NCBI RefSeq assembly: GCF_022458985.1
Contig: NC_061789.1
Span: 20,998,357 to 21,062,356 of the forward strand
Direction: 5' to 3'
Source of the DNA: Mugil cephalus
Taxonomy: Eukaryota; Chordata; Actinopteri; Mugiliformes; Mugilidae
DNA length: 64,000 nt
The notes under the pieces are model-generated. The model worked only from the letters and a program-made list of their open reading frames with translations. It was not told the origin of the DNA and did not search any database. The stretch's first letter is position 1, and each line of letters starts with the position of its first letter. Position numbers and translations under genes: made by a program. Below, piece after piece: positions 13,243-24,189 of this stretch.

Positions 13243-16024
13243 ATGTCAGGTCTCTCTCAATCTCTTTTAGTGACTGATTTGATAACTGATCATCAGATTG
13301 ATCTATTTAGTTTGACTGAAACGTGGCTGCAGGATGAGTATGTCAGTTTAAATGAGTCCACGCCACCCAGTCATGGTAACTATCACATTCCTCAGGAACA
13401 GGCCGAGGAGGAGGAGTGGCGGCAGCAAGCTTCCGCTCTGATTTATATATTAATCCTAGACCTAAGCCAAGCTTTAATTCCTTTGAAAGCCTTGCTCATC
13501 CAGACTGGAAAACACAAAAACCAATTCTTTGTTGTGGTGTATCGCCCACCTGCTCCTTACTGAGAATTTTTAGCTGAATTCTGAGTTTCTATGTGATTTA
13601 GTGCTTAGAACAGAAAGTCATTATAGTAGGTGACTTTAACATCCATGTTGATGTTGACAGTGACAGTCTTAGCTCTTCATTTATGTCATTATTAGACTCA
13701 ATTGGCTTTTCTCAGAATGTAAATGGTTCAATTCACTGTTTCAATCACACCTTAGATCTTGTACTAACTTATGGCATAGAAACTGAAGGTCTAACCATAT
13801 ATTCTCACAACCCTCTATTGTCCGATCATTCCCTTGTAACATTTGAATTTACTATAAGTAATTACACAGAAATTGGAAAGACATTTCGTTATGGTAGACA
13901 CTTATCTGATGATGCTGTAACGAGATATAAGGAATTAATACCTTCAGTATTTACCTCAGTGCCTTATGTTAGTGATGTGGCTGTCAGCAACCACAATCTA
14001 ACTCAATCACAAATAGATTATTTTGTTGACAGCACGACAGCATCGCTTCGTACAACTCTAAATCTAGTTGCTCCTCTTAAAAAGAAGGTGGTAAATGGAA
14101 GGAGGGTAGCTCCATGGTATAATTCACAATTGCATAGTTCAAAGCAGGCAGTTCGAAAGCTGGAAAGAATTTGGCATTCCACTAGTTCTGAAGAAGAAAA
14201 CAAGAACAACCCCGGTTTTCTTTTCAGCACTGTAGCCAGGCTGACAAAGAGTCACAGCTGTTGAGCCATCTATTCCTTCAGACCTCAGCAGTAATGACTT
14301 CATGAGCTTCTTCTCTGATAAAATTGTTGGCATTAGAGATAAAATTCATAGCACCCTTCCAGCAGTCAAAGATGTAAGTACAGTGGCATTAGAAACCTCT
14401 GTAGGACCTAGTCAACATTTGGATTCTTTCTCCTTAATTGATCTTTCTGAGCTCACTTCAGTTATTACAGCATCTAAACCATCAACTTGTCTTCTAGACC
14501 CCATCCCGACTAAGTTGCTCAAGGAGGTTTTTTCCATTAATTAATACCTCCATATTAAATAAGATAAACTTATCTTAACAGGATATGTGCCCCAGTCTTT
14601 TAACTTTTAACTGCTGTAATTAAACCATTACTTAAAAAAAAAAAACACTCTTGACCCAGATGTCAACTATAAGCCAATTTCCGACCTTCCTTTTACTTAA
14701 GTTTTAGAAAGGGTTGTTGTCAATCAGTTGCTTGATCATTTAAACAGGAATGGTTTGTTTGAAGAGTTTCAGTCAAGTTTCAGAGCTCATCATAGTACAG
14801 AAACAGCTCTGGTTAAAGTTACCAATGATCTCATGGCTTCAGACAATGAACTTGTCTCTATACTTGTCCTGCTAGATCTCAGTGCTGCATTTGACACTAT
14901 TGATCACAGTATTCTACGACAGAGACTTAAAAGGGTGATCAAGATTACAGGAACTGCACTAGACTGGTTTGAATCATATCTGTCAGACAGATTCCAGTTT
15001 GTCCATGGAAACAACAACTCTTCTATATATACCAAAGTGAGCTATGGAGTTCCTCAGGGTTCTGTGCTAGGACCAATATTATTCACATTATACATGCTTC
15101 ACTTAGGCAATATTATTAGAAAGCACGGCATAAACTTCCATTGCTACGCAGATGATACCCAGCTATATTCATGAAACCAAATGAATCTATTCAGCTGGTT
15201 AAACTCCAAGCATGCCTTAAAGACATAAAGGCTTGGATGACCTGGAATTTTCTACTTTTAAACTCAGACAAAACCGAAGTTATTGTATTTGGCTCTAAAC
15301 ATGTCAGAGATTCATTATCTAATCACCTGCTTTTGTTGGATGGCATTACCTTGGCCTCCAGTATTACTGTGAAAAACCTTGGTGTTTGACCAGGATGTGT
15401 CCTTTAATTCTCATATAAAGCAGGTGACCAGGACTGCTTTCTTTCACCTTCGTAATATCATCAAAATTAGGAGCATCCTTTCTCAGAGTGATGCGGAAAA
15501 ACTAGTTCATGCATTTGTGTCTTCCAGGCTGGATTATTGTAACTCGTTACTATCTGGCTGTCCAAGTAGCTCTTTAAAAAGCCTCCAATTGATTCAAAAC
15601 GCTGCAGCAAGAGCACTGACAGGAATTGGCAAGAGAGATCATATTACTCTAGTATTAGCTTCTCTTCATTGGCTCCCTTTTAAAATCTAGAATTGAATTT
15701 AAAATCCTCCTCCTTGCATACAAGGCCTTGAAAGGCCTAGCTCCATCATATATGAAAGACCTCATAGTACCATACTGTCCCAACAGATCACTACGATCTC
15801 CAAGTGCAGGTCTGCTTGTGGTTCCTAGAGTTTCTAAAAGTAGTATGGGTAGTAGTAAGGTAGAGCCTTCAGCTATCAGGCTCCTCTCCTATGGAACCAG
15901 CTCCCAGTTTGGGTTCGGGAGGCAGACGCAGTCTCTACGTTCAAGGTCAGGCTTAAGACTTTCCTTTTTGACAAAGCTTATAGCTAGGGCTGGACTTAAC
16001 CATCCCTTAGTTATGCTGCTATAG
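13243..16024 (+). pseudogene. LINE ORF2 remnant: AP endonuclease and reverse transcriptase
   Basis: Endonuclease motifs LFSLTETWL (about 13300), VGDFNIHVD (about 13630) and LLSDHSLVTFEF (about 13820) are followed by RT motifs: [16 protein letters not shown] (about 14870), [17 protein letters not shown] (about 15045) and the catalytic YADDTQLYS (about 15146). Downstream HLRNIIKIRSILSQSDAEK and LDYCNSLLSG are typical of L2 C-termini. Frame changes occur near 13560, 14264, 14544, 15174, 15389 and 15690. Confidence 0.85.
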
Positions 16025-16842
16025 GCCTAGACATGTCCTCTCCTCTTTCTTCTCTGGCTCCTGTCCTCTAATATCTTTTATTTTCTATCTCATAATTTAC
16101 TAACTACTGCGTCTTACTCTCTCCCCTCCCCCCCCATCATCTTGTGAGGGTCTCTGGTCTGGAGTGCTGAATATCTGACCTGTGGAGTTCTAAGCTACAT
16201 CTGCTGCTGTGGCCTCATCAACCAGCCCAGTCTTCATGGTCTTTAATGCTGTGTATCAGACCTGTGGAGCTCCATAAACTGCATCTGCCCCAGTCATCCT
16301 GGCCTCCTCCAGTTGTCCACTCCTACCTAGATGGACAATTCACCAACCTGTACAAGATTCCTGTTATACTCACAAACTGTCACAGATCATCAGCTATGTG
16401 TTATATTACTAGACCCTACGTGTTCCCTTCAGCTTGATGTATGTATCTATGACAGAAGTTTGTTTATCTTGTTTCCCCTGTTCTTTTCTCTCCATCTTCT
16501 CTGTTTCTACCCGACTGGCCTTCGGCAGATGGGTCCCTCCATATTAGCTGGGTTCTGCTGAAGGTTTCTTCCTGTTAAAAGGGAGTTTTTCCCTACCACT
16601 GTTGCCCTCGGACTTGCTCTGGAGGTTGCAGGCTGGTTTTTATGAAGCGTCTTGAGAAGATTTGTATTGATATTGGCGCTATATAAATAAAACTGAATTG
16701 AATTAAATGGATTGTGATCTGGCAACAGAGATGGGTTATAGATTTGTTTGGACTGTTTGAAATTTGTATGTTTTTTTTTTTGTTTTTTCTAATGTTGTGT
16801 CTTGCAGGGTCAGAGGTGGTACCTTTGTCTTGAACGAGGAGG

Positions 16843-16902
16843 TGTGATGGATGAGTCTCCAGGGCCTGCTGCCAGCTCGTTGGGGTTAATGACTGGCACC
16901 TG
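16843..16902 (+). mobile_element. Stub of the 3' LTR
   Basis: Sixty bases match the first part of the 5' LTR at 11067 and are preceded by a purine-rich tract (gaacgaggagg) fitting a polypurine tract. The rest of the LTR is deleted and transposase sequence follows at once. Confidence 0.65.
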
Positions 16903-16904
16903 AC

Positions 16905-19340
16905 ACAAGTTGCATGTTCTGCCTGGGGTATATCCAACATCTTCAAGTGGCTCCCTTTGGTGTCTACTTGTACACAGAGAAAGCCATTTCAATTAAGGTT
17001 GAGCATCTCCACAAACGTTCTCCAGTGACCCTTTTCCCTGATGCCACTGGTGGAGTTGTGCACTGGCTCCCAAACCAATCCAAGAGGGTATTGTATTATA
17101 CTCTAAATAAATGAAATGATAATCAATGACCACACAGTGGCAAATCTGTTCTTTTGGCTGATAAAATTTCTGACAAAAGTCAGAAGAATCATTGTCAATA
17201 AAATCAGCCAGGTAGAAACGGACTACAGCTGGGCTCTCATGCAAGGTGTTCTGCTCGCCTTCAACAAGCAGAACATTTTGGGGTACCTTGAGATGCTGTG
17301 CAAGGCTATTCAAGGCTCTTTGACTAAAAAAGAGCTGAAGGCCATCACACTCCTACATTTGTGTTCAGCAAATATCTTGAAGGCTGTTTTAGTTTCCTTT
17401 TCCAGGAAGACCAGTGATAAAGACCCGAGGGAATCTGCCGATCATTGTGTGGCACATCTTATCAACAGCAGCAATTTGGATTCTGTAGTCAATTTTTTTT
17501 TTTTGCCCACATGTGTAGGATTTTTGGATTCAAGCTCTTAGCTTGATCTTAGAGGTCATCAAAACCTCCATCAAGAACAAGACCAAGCTAGATGATGATT
17601 ACAGCACTCAGGCAATCAAAAGACAAACTGAGTCACCACAGAGAGCTAAAGCTGAGCTCGCCAACTCACCCTTTCTGCATTTTTTTTTTCCAAAGATGTT
17701 TTGGAAAATGATCAGTCAGATGGGCAAGATGTTGATGTAAACTGTGAGCAAAATCCTTATTACTGTCCTGAGATCATCCATGTGTTGTTGCAGGATTACA
17801 TGGGGCTCTTTCCACTTTGGTCAGGCCTTGTGTTGGGGATCTATGCAGATATGCAAGTGATGCAGATCCAAACAAACATAACACAGCAGACAGCAAAACA
17901 AGGCAAACTAACTGCCATGTGGAGAACTGGTTTTCCATCACAAAAACTCAGATTCTACGCAAGGAATGCTTCCTCAGGCCTGGCTCTTTCATTCGGGAAG
18001 CTGCATACCTCTCTCCATGGACGCTACAAGGAACACATCTTACAGTACAGCCTAAATCTGAAGCTGTTAAACAGACCATTGAAAGGGAAAGAAGAGCTGT
18101 TGGAGCACTCTGAAGAAAAGTGGGGCAAACGGAGTGTGAATCCAGCTCCTAAGAGGACCAAATATTTCCACCCTCCCCACATGATCCCAGCTAAGGGAGT
18201 GAACAGACATATGAGAAGAAAATGGAGGATGGCAAAAAAAAAGGTATGACATTAAATGGATAGAAAATTACTTTTACAGACCCTTATCACAAAAAGACTT
18301 CTGCAAATGAAATGCTAAAACTTTTGTGTCTAATATTTAACAATCCTGTGAAATGTTGTACACATTCTTTTTTTGTTCTAATTTACTTTATTTTCTTAAG
18401 GTCCTTCAGAAATCAAAACATGGTTTAAAACAGAACACGAGACACTGGACAGGTATGGCATTGTTTTCACAGATTTTCTGTACTCTTGGTCAATATAGAA
18501 TACCTCGTTACATTCTGATTTCACAAGATCTAATGCTTAAATACTACAGATATTGGCAGATAAAGAGGAGCAGCAAAAAGGGGGAGACCAGACAAACGCC
18601 ACTGACAACACACAAATGCCACTTCGACTTCCACAATGAAAAAGGGGTGGATATATGGGTGAAATCAATATCACATTAATCATGAAGAATATTTAAAGTG
18701 TACCTCACACATCATATTGATGGTGTGTGTGTGTGTGATGTAAAACAAACACTTTAAATTTCGGACAGCATTCCTTCCAGTGTGTCACCAATCATGATTC
18801 CACTGTTGCATCACTAACTGAAGGTCAAGTACAGATGCATACCTGTGGCTGTAGTAATCATATTTTTGTCTTTAAGACACTTTGCTTTAGCAACTCGCAA
18901 TTAATGCTAAACTACCTGAAAGCTTGTATGTTTCACGCTTGAATAACAATTTGCATCCTTTATCTAAATTAACAGAAAAGAATTTGGAAGAAAAAGGACA
19001 GAAGTGGTCATTGCTGTCATTGAATCACCTGACAAGACTGACCAGTTCATTCTTCGCCAGAATGAATTCAATTCTCTGGCACCACAGAAGTGGCTGCTGG
19101 GCGAGGTAATGTTTTGTTTTTTGTTTTACACAGCAACCATCACCTTTGTATTCATTTGGATTTTGAACAGTCTGAGAAATAATTAATAATGTATTCAATT
19201 TTTCAGACAATTGAGTGCTACCTCAGAGCCATACTGAATGTGCAACATTAGGGAAAAGAGTACATATCCTCAACCATTATTCTGCTGGAGTCATAGTTTT
19301 TGGAGCACGATCTGCCATGGCTAATCACTCATTACGCGAG
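16905..19340 (+). pseudogene. Degraded transposase gene of the large transposon (DDE-type, unassigned), with a possible Ulp1-like part
   Basis: Spliced and shifted frames give consecutive conserved-looking blocks: YIQHLQVAPFGVYLYTEKA, then LFPDATGGVVHWLPNQSKRV (Asp at 17040), DYSWALMQGVLLAFN (17221), LHLCSANILKAV (about 17360), YYCPEIIHVLLQDYMGLFPL (about 17758), and the cysteine-histidine block CHVENWF (17913). The D...D...C/H order resembles MULE/KDZ-type transposases, which is my inference. Later exons at 18976-19105 and 19207-19250 read SLAPQKWLLGE then TIECYLRAIL, resembling the start of a C48/Ulp1 protease domain. In-frame stops (17112, 17539) and frame changes near 17840 and 17990 show a pseudogene. 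Confidence 0.6.
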
Positions 19341-20073
19341 GTAAAAATGCTAAAATTGTATTTAATGTAACATTAAACATTTAGAACATGAAAATCTCTC
19401 TAAAAATATATTTATGTATAACTTTGACAACTACGATGGAGTCATAGGATTCATGAATGTTGCAAACAATCACTGGAAATTCCTGAAGAACCTTAATGAA
19501 CATATTACAAAATATATCCTCAAATTGAATGAAAATAATAATCTGCCAATAGTGAAATTCTAATAAAGTGTAATTTCTCCTTGTAACATTGATATGGAAC
19601 TGTGACTTTTGCTGATTTGACATACAAGGTGGCTACATAATGTAAGTAACTTTGAATGTGTGTTATGTGTGTACACTTTAAATTTCAGACAGCATTCCTT
19701 CCGATGTGTCACCAATCATATGATTCCACTGTAAGACAATGAATGAAAATGTAATTTACGTATTTAATTACTGTGAAGCCCAATTTATATATGACTACTA
19801 TGTTCAACAAAAGACAAAGACTGCTCTTAGTATTTTAACTCCTCACTATTGCTTACTATAATTGTTCTCAATTTTCTGTTTTTGGAAAGCATCACTAGAT
19901 GAAGGTCAAGTACAGATGCATACCTCTGGCTGTAGTAATCATATTTTCATTTAATCACTTTGCTTTAGAAGAATTAATGCTAAACTACCTGAAAGGCTGT
20001 ATGTGTCATGCTTGAATAACAGTTTGCATGCTTGACCTGAATTAACAGCAGGAATTTGGAAGAAAAAGAACAG
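18752..20073 (+). repeat. Internal direct duplication in the large transposon
   Basis: The segment at 18752-18990 ('actttaaatttcggacagcattcc' through 'gaatttggaagaaaaagg') recurs at 19674-20073. In the second copy about 155 bp interrupt it after 'gattccactgt'. Both end in the same acceptor and exon start, so the protease-like exon start was partly copied. Confidence 0.7.
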
Positions 20074-20089
20074 TAAAGTCAAAATAAAA

Positions 20090-21150
20090 AATGAGAAATG
20101 TTATTATTCTAAGAATCGTGTAAGGGTTTTGAAGGAAAGCAAGAAGCTGTGGAATCTTCGTAGTGAGTTCAAAAATAAAAGCCTTAAATATGCATGGAAT
20201 ATACACACTGATTGCTCATTATATCTAAACAACTTGTAAAGGTTTTTCTTGAAACTAAAGGGTTGTGAGAGATTCAAACAGCAAATAAGAAAGGCCTTAA
20301 ATATGAATGACCTATACTGATTTCTTATACCTTTTAAAAACTCTTGAAAAGGTTTTCCTTAAAAATAAAGGATGTGGGAAATCCACAATGAGTTCATGAA
20401 CATATCAGAAGTGGTTTGGTGTTGATATCTATAAAAGTGAGCTATTACAAAATAAAAGCAGTAAATATGAATGAATGAATTATACACACTGATTACTTAT
20501 GCCTTTTAAAACATTTGAAAGGGGTTTCCTCGAAAATAAAGGGTTGTGGGAAGTCCACAATGAGTTTATGAACACATCAGAGACGGTTTGGTGTTGATAT
20601 CTATAAGAACAAGTGAGCTATTACAAAATAAAAGCCTTACATATGAATTAGTGAATCATACACACTGAATACTTATGCCATTTAAAAAGAATGAACATCA
20701 GAAGTGTTTGGTGTTGATATCTATAAAAACAAGAGCTATTACAAAATAAAAGCCTTAAATATTATAAACACTGAATAAAAATATCGAAAAGGTCTTTAGT
20801 GAATATAAAGGGTGTTCATAAACACATCAGAAGTCGTTTGGTGTTTACTGGATGAATTCCCAGTGAGTTATTAAAAATTGAAGAAGAAAAAAAAGACGTT
20901 GCACTTTTGCGACGGTCCCTAAGCACTCTGGCTGCCGTGGGGCACTAGGACGTATATTCGGCGCGGTTACTTTAATCTTTCGCCAGACTCGCAGATTTTG
21001 GTGAGTTGATAAAGCCTGTGAAATGTCAGTCTTAGTTTTCTGTACAGAATAGTACCATCTTGGAGGAAATTGGTACGGTTTTCGTGACGCTATTAGCCTA
21101 CAGTTAGAACGCTGGAAAATAGGCGAATATCGAATATAAAACCAATTTCA
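20090..21150 (-). repeat. Right inverted arm of the large transposon
   Basis: Reverse-complement counterpart of 8000-8960. It carries repeated 'acatcagaagtggtttggtgttgat', 'aaaataaagggttgtgg' and 'attacaaaataaaagcc' units (near 20405, 20575, 20697 and 20825), then the outer block 'aaaagacgttgcacttttgcgac' at 20892. Confidence 0.8.
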
Positions 21151-21739
21151 CCTCGGTCCACTACCGTATTATGGACATGTCTTCAAGAGTTTTTGTTGAA
21201 TTAATTTGGAAGGGAAATCATTGGTGTTGTTAAATATTAGCATTAGCAGATTAGCACATTGGCTAATCAGAAAAGCATACGTTAGCCTGGCATCAGATTA
21301 GCCAGATATCTGAACAGGTTTATGATAACTAATTCATGTTAAATAACGTTGACATTATGGCTTCATTGAATGAAAATTAATTTAACTTACCTCGATGTGC
21401 TTCTGCAGGCTGGACGGGAGTTTTTGAATGTCAATATTTCGATCACTAGTCATAGCAGGCACTTAATCCGGTAGGAAGAATCTTTCACTCCAACGTATGA
21501 AAATTTTTCTTGCAAATACAGCCACGGATGTGTAACGTTATCTTCATCACCACAGAGTTCACCAAGTTCGCCACTGTAGTCGAGATGCTCGTCATCTGCT
21601 AAGTTACCGAAGCGGTAACGTCAGCAGCAGAGCCTGCAGCAAGTGCTTCCATGGTGGCATCAGTAATAGGACATGCCCGGACAAGCGCACGACAACAAAC
21701 GTTTACGGCATTACGTCACAAACTATTTTTTTTTTTTCT

Positions 21740-21957
21740 CTGATTTTAATTTGTAGTAATGAGTAACGAAGATGGTTAGGAGAAATGTATCGGAGTAAAA
21801 GTACACATTTTATTTAGCAAATGTAGTGTAGTAAAAGTGAAAGTTGTCTGAAATAGAAATAACCAAAGTAAAGTACAGTTATGTGAAAATTCAACTTCTA
21901 CTTAAGTACAGTAACAGTATTTGTACTTTGTTACAGTACAACACTGGCAATAAGTCA
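21740..21957 (-). mobile_element. hAT-like end fragment
   Basis: The 'gagtaaaagtacacatttta' and 'acttctacttaagtacagtaac' stretch with final 'gtacaacactgg' (CAGTGTTG on the minus strand) is typical of a very common fish repeat end. The other end was not located. Confidence 0.5.
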
Positions 21958-23800
21958 GTAATATAATGTCTGTAACTGTCAGTGTTTTACTGATAATGGT
22001 CTTGTTAAATTGTTAAAATTACCTTGCAGCTGACAGACTAGAGGAGGACCAGCTTTAGTTGGTAATATAGTGCCCTTCAATGTTGCGATTTCAACTCAAG
22101 TAAAAAATCCCTGCCTTTGTTCAGTTTTTCAGTAATCCAGTGCTGCTCTCTAGTGTACTTTCAGAAGAACAACATCATCGTAGACTGTCTTTTACTAAAT
22201 AATACACAAAGGTTCTTCAGTAAATGTTTGTACAGTTGTGTAGCAGTAAAGCATCAGTATTTGTCTCTCATGCACAGGAATGTTTGTTTTTGACCTACCC
22301 AAACTCAATTGATACATTTGAATTGAACAAAACCAGAAGAATACTTTGATGTTTCAATCTTTTATTCAACAAACTATCAGAAGAATTATACAAAAGAATA
22401 TATGGAAGAATATTCTTCTGGGAAATGGGTAGCCTACATCATTCACATTCTTCCCTCTCACAGATATCAAAACTATAGTGGGATATGAGCAGTTTCCCCA
22501 TTGGGGAGATGGGATGAATTACTACTGAAAGAAAGAAGAAGAAAGAAGAAACCATATTCAGTCAGGGTTTGGCTAACTGTCAGCATCTATTGTTGACTGT
22601 CCACATGTCTCTGAAAATAGTCATATCAGTCCTCTGTGTAAGCTACTGCTTACTGTCTTACTTACCTCAATATGGCTGCAGATCTCCCAGATCCTTCTTA
22701 TAGGCTCATGTATTAAGTTTATTTGTGTTTTTTCTTCAACAGTTCAGTCTGAATAGGTTTCAGAAGGGCTCGTACTAATGTGTTTTTGTCATACTAGGCG
22801 GCGGCAACCAGTAAGCCAGCAATCAAGACATTCCTGAGAAACACGTGGACGTGGGACAGGAACATCCGAAGGCCCTGGCCATGCTTTCCATGGAGAGGGA
22901 ACCAGTCGTGAACATTCCTGATTCCAATGAGAGTATGATCATTTTTCGGCATTGAAAGAGAAACCAGCAGTATTTCAAAATGAGTAAATGATGTATCCCA
23001 CATTATGAGATTTCACTTAATGGGTAATTAGTGGAAGGGGTTGAATTTTAAATGCTCTGATTAATTGCATGTCATCAGCCAAAGGGCCACTATTATTCTG
23101 GATTTGCTGCACATTGTTATGAAATGTGCTGAATCAAAGATTTATTTCTTATCAGTCAGTTTAAAAAATGACCAACACATGCCAGCTTTAACAACCACTT
23201 CTGCGGCGATCACAACAAATGTGCCAGATAAACGTTTAACGGAATCAGATTTTGTTAAAATAAAATTAAGTTTTATTTTGAACGCTGAAAACGGAAGTAT
23301 GCGTTTACGTTTTCGTGGCTTGACACTGGTAGAGAACGTCGCTCTGCCGATGCTGACACCCCAATGCGCATCGCTGACCATCACGTCTTTTTAAAAATCA
23401 ACCAGCTGCTCTGAGAAAAAAAAACGACATGTTACACGTTTTAAGCTACAAAGGGCAAGCACAGATTTATTCTGAGAGGAACACGAAGGGTGCCAAATAA
23501 CGGAAAAGCGTTTCACCGGTTCGCCGAGTAGGTGCACCAAATCTACCCAGAATAGCAGTGAAAAGAGAGGACACGCTTGGCAGGATATTGTTGTCTAACC
23601 AGTAGGATAAACCAGCAAATGTGGTCAAATGGAAACGTCTGTCAACATCTGTCTCCAATTCTGTTCGAGCTGAAGGTGAAGCAGGATTTTCGGGGTGATG
23701 GTGGGGGTGATGGTGGTGGTTGACAGAATAAAATGCTGCGCATTACTGCTTCCACTGCAGTTTACATGAATCCTAAACAGGAATTTATCCTTATTTATTT
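21958..23800. other. Upstream region of aatk, no gene recognised
   Basis: Only unsupported short ORFs. It may contain the aatk promoter and a non-coding first exon, because a strong acceptor lies at 23813-23814. Confidence 0.4.
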
Positions 23801-23866
23801 TTTTGTTATTTAGGCTGCACTGCTTCTGCAAGGAGGAGGATGGTCTTTACCCCACATATGATTGTC

Positions 23867-23921
23867 ATGTCTTCGGCGTTTTTCAATCCCAGTTTTGCCT
23901 TCAGCTCTCACTTCGATACAG
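23867..23921 (+). CDS. aatk: aatk coding exon 1
   Basis: Encodes [18 protein letters not shown] plus one base, followed by gtaagg. In-frame ATGs at 23840 and 23858 would add nine or three residues; the start at 23867 matches the conserved MSSxFFNPSF beginning. An acceptor-like 'tttttgttatttag' ending at 23813-23814 suggests a separate non-coding exon further upstream. Confidence 0.88.
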
Positions 23922-24148
23922 GTAAGGGTCGAACTAAACCATTCCACGAATTAAGGACGTTTATAGATTTGCGGTAGAGATCCTTGTGATCTTTATCAGT
24001 TTCAGTGATAGATGAATATGGTTGGATGCAATTTGCGCCATAGCCTGCCATTGCATACATCATTTTTATCATCATCATCATCTTCATCATCATGGAAAAA
24101 ACGTACGCACAGAAATATCGGTACAGGTATTGTCAGCTTTTATTATTA

Positions 24149-24189
<41 letters not shown>

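Larger units (their letters stand above)
12003..16704 (+). mobile_element. L2-like non-LTR retrotransposon, near full length, degenerate
   Basis: It has a two-ORF layout: ORF1 at about 12200-13010 and ORF2 at about 13240-16020, then a 3' UTR ending 'ggcgctatataaataaaactgaattgaatt'. It sits between the gag fragment and the last 140 bp of the LTR element, so it inserted into that element. A tail of the same family lies at 36866-37245. Coding is broken by several frameshifts and stops. Confidence 0.85.
8000..21150. mobile_element. Large (~13 kb) DNA transposon with ~1-kb inverted arms, heavily invaded
   Basis: The sequence at 8030-8240 returns in reverse complement at 20885-21120: the 'ctttatcatctcaccaaaatctgcgag' block, the 'gccagagtgcttaggga' block and 'gcaaaagtgcaacgtctttt'. 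The arms extend inward by about 900-1000 bp as tandem units. The interior holds a degraded transposase gene (about 16905-19340) and several later insertions. Exact tips and target-site duplication are not resolved because the outer ends have diverged. The gene content and long inverted arms mark it as an old, once-autonomous cut-and-paste element, but I cannot name the superfamily with certainty. Confidence 0.75.

Noticed and set aside
16905..19340. Naming the large transposon Zisupton or another KDZ family
   Set aside because: The motif order is suggestive, but the coding region is broken and I cannot confirm the superfamily without a profile search.
23065..23394. 109-codon ORF upstream of aatk
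   Set aside because: No domain, codon or context support; an opposite-strand ORF of similar length covers it, as expected by chance.
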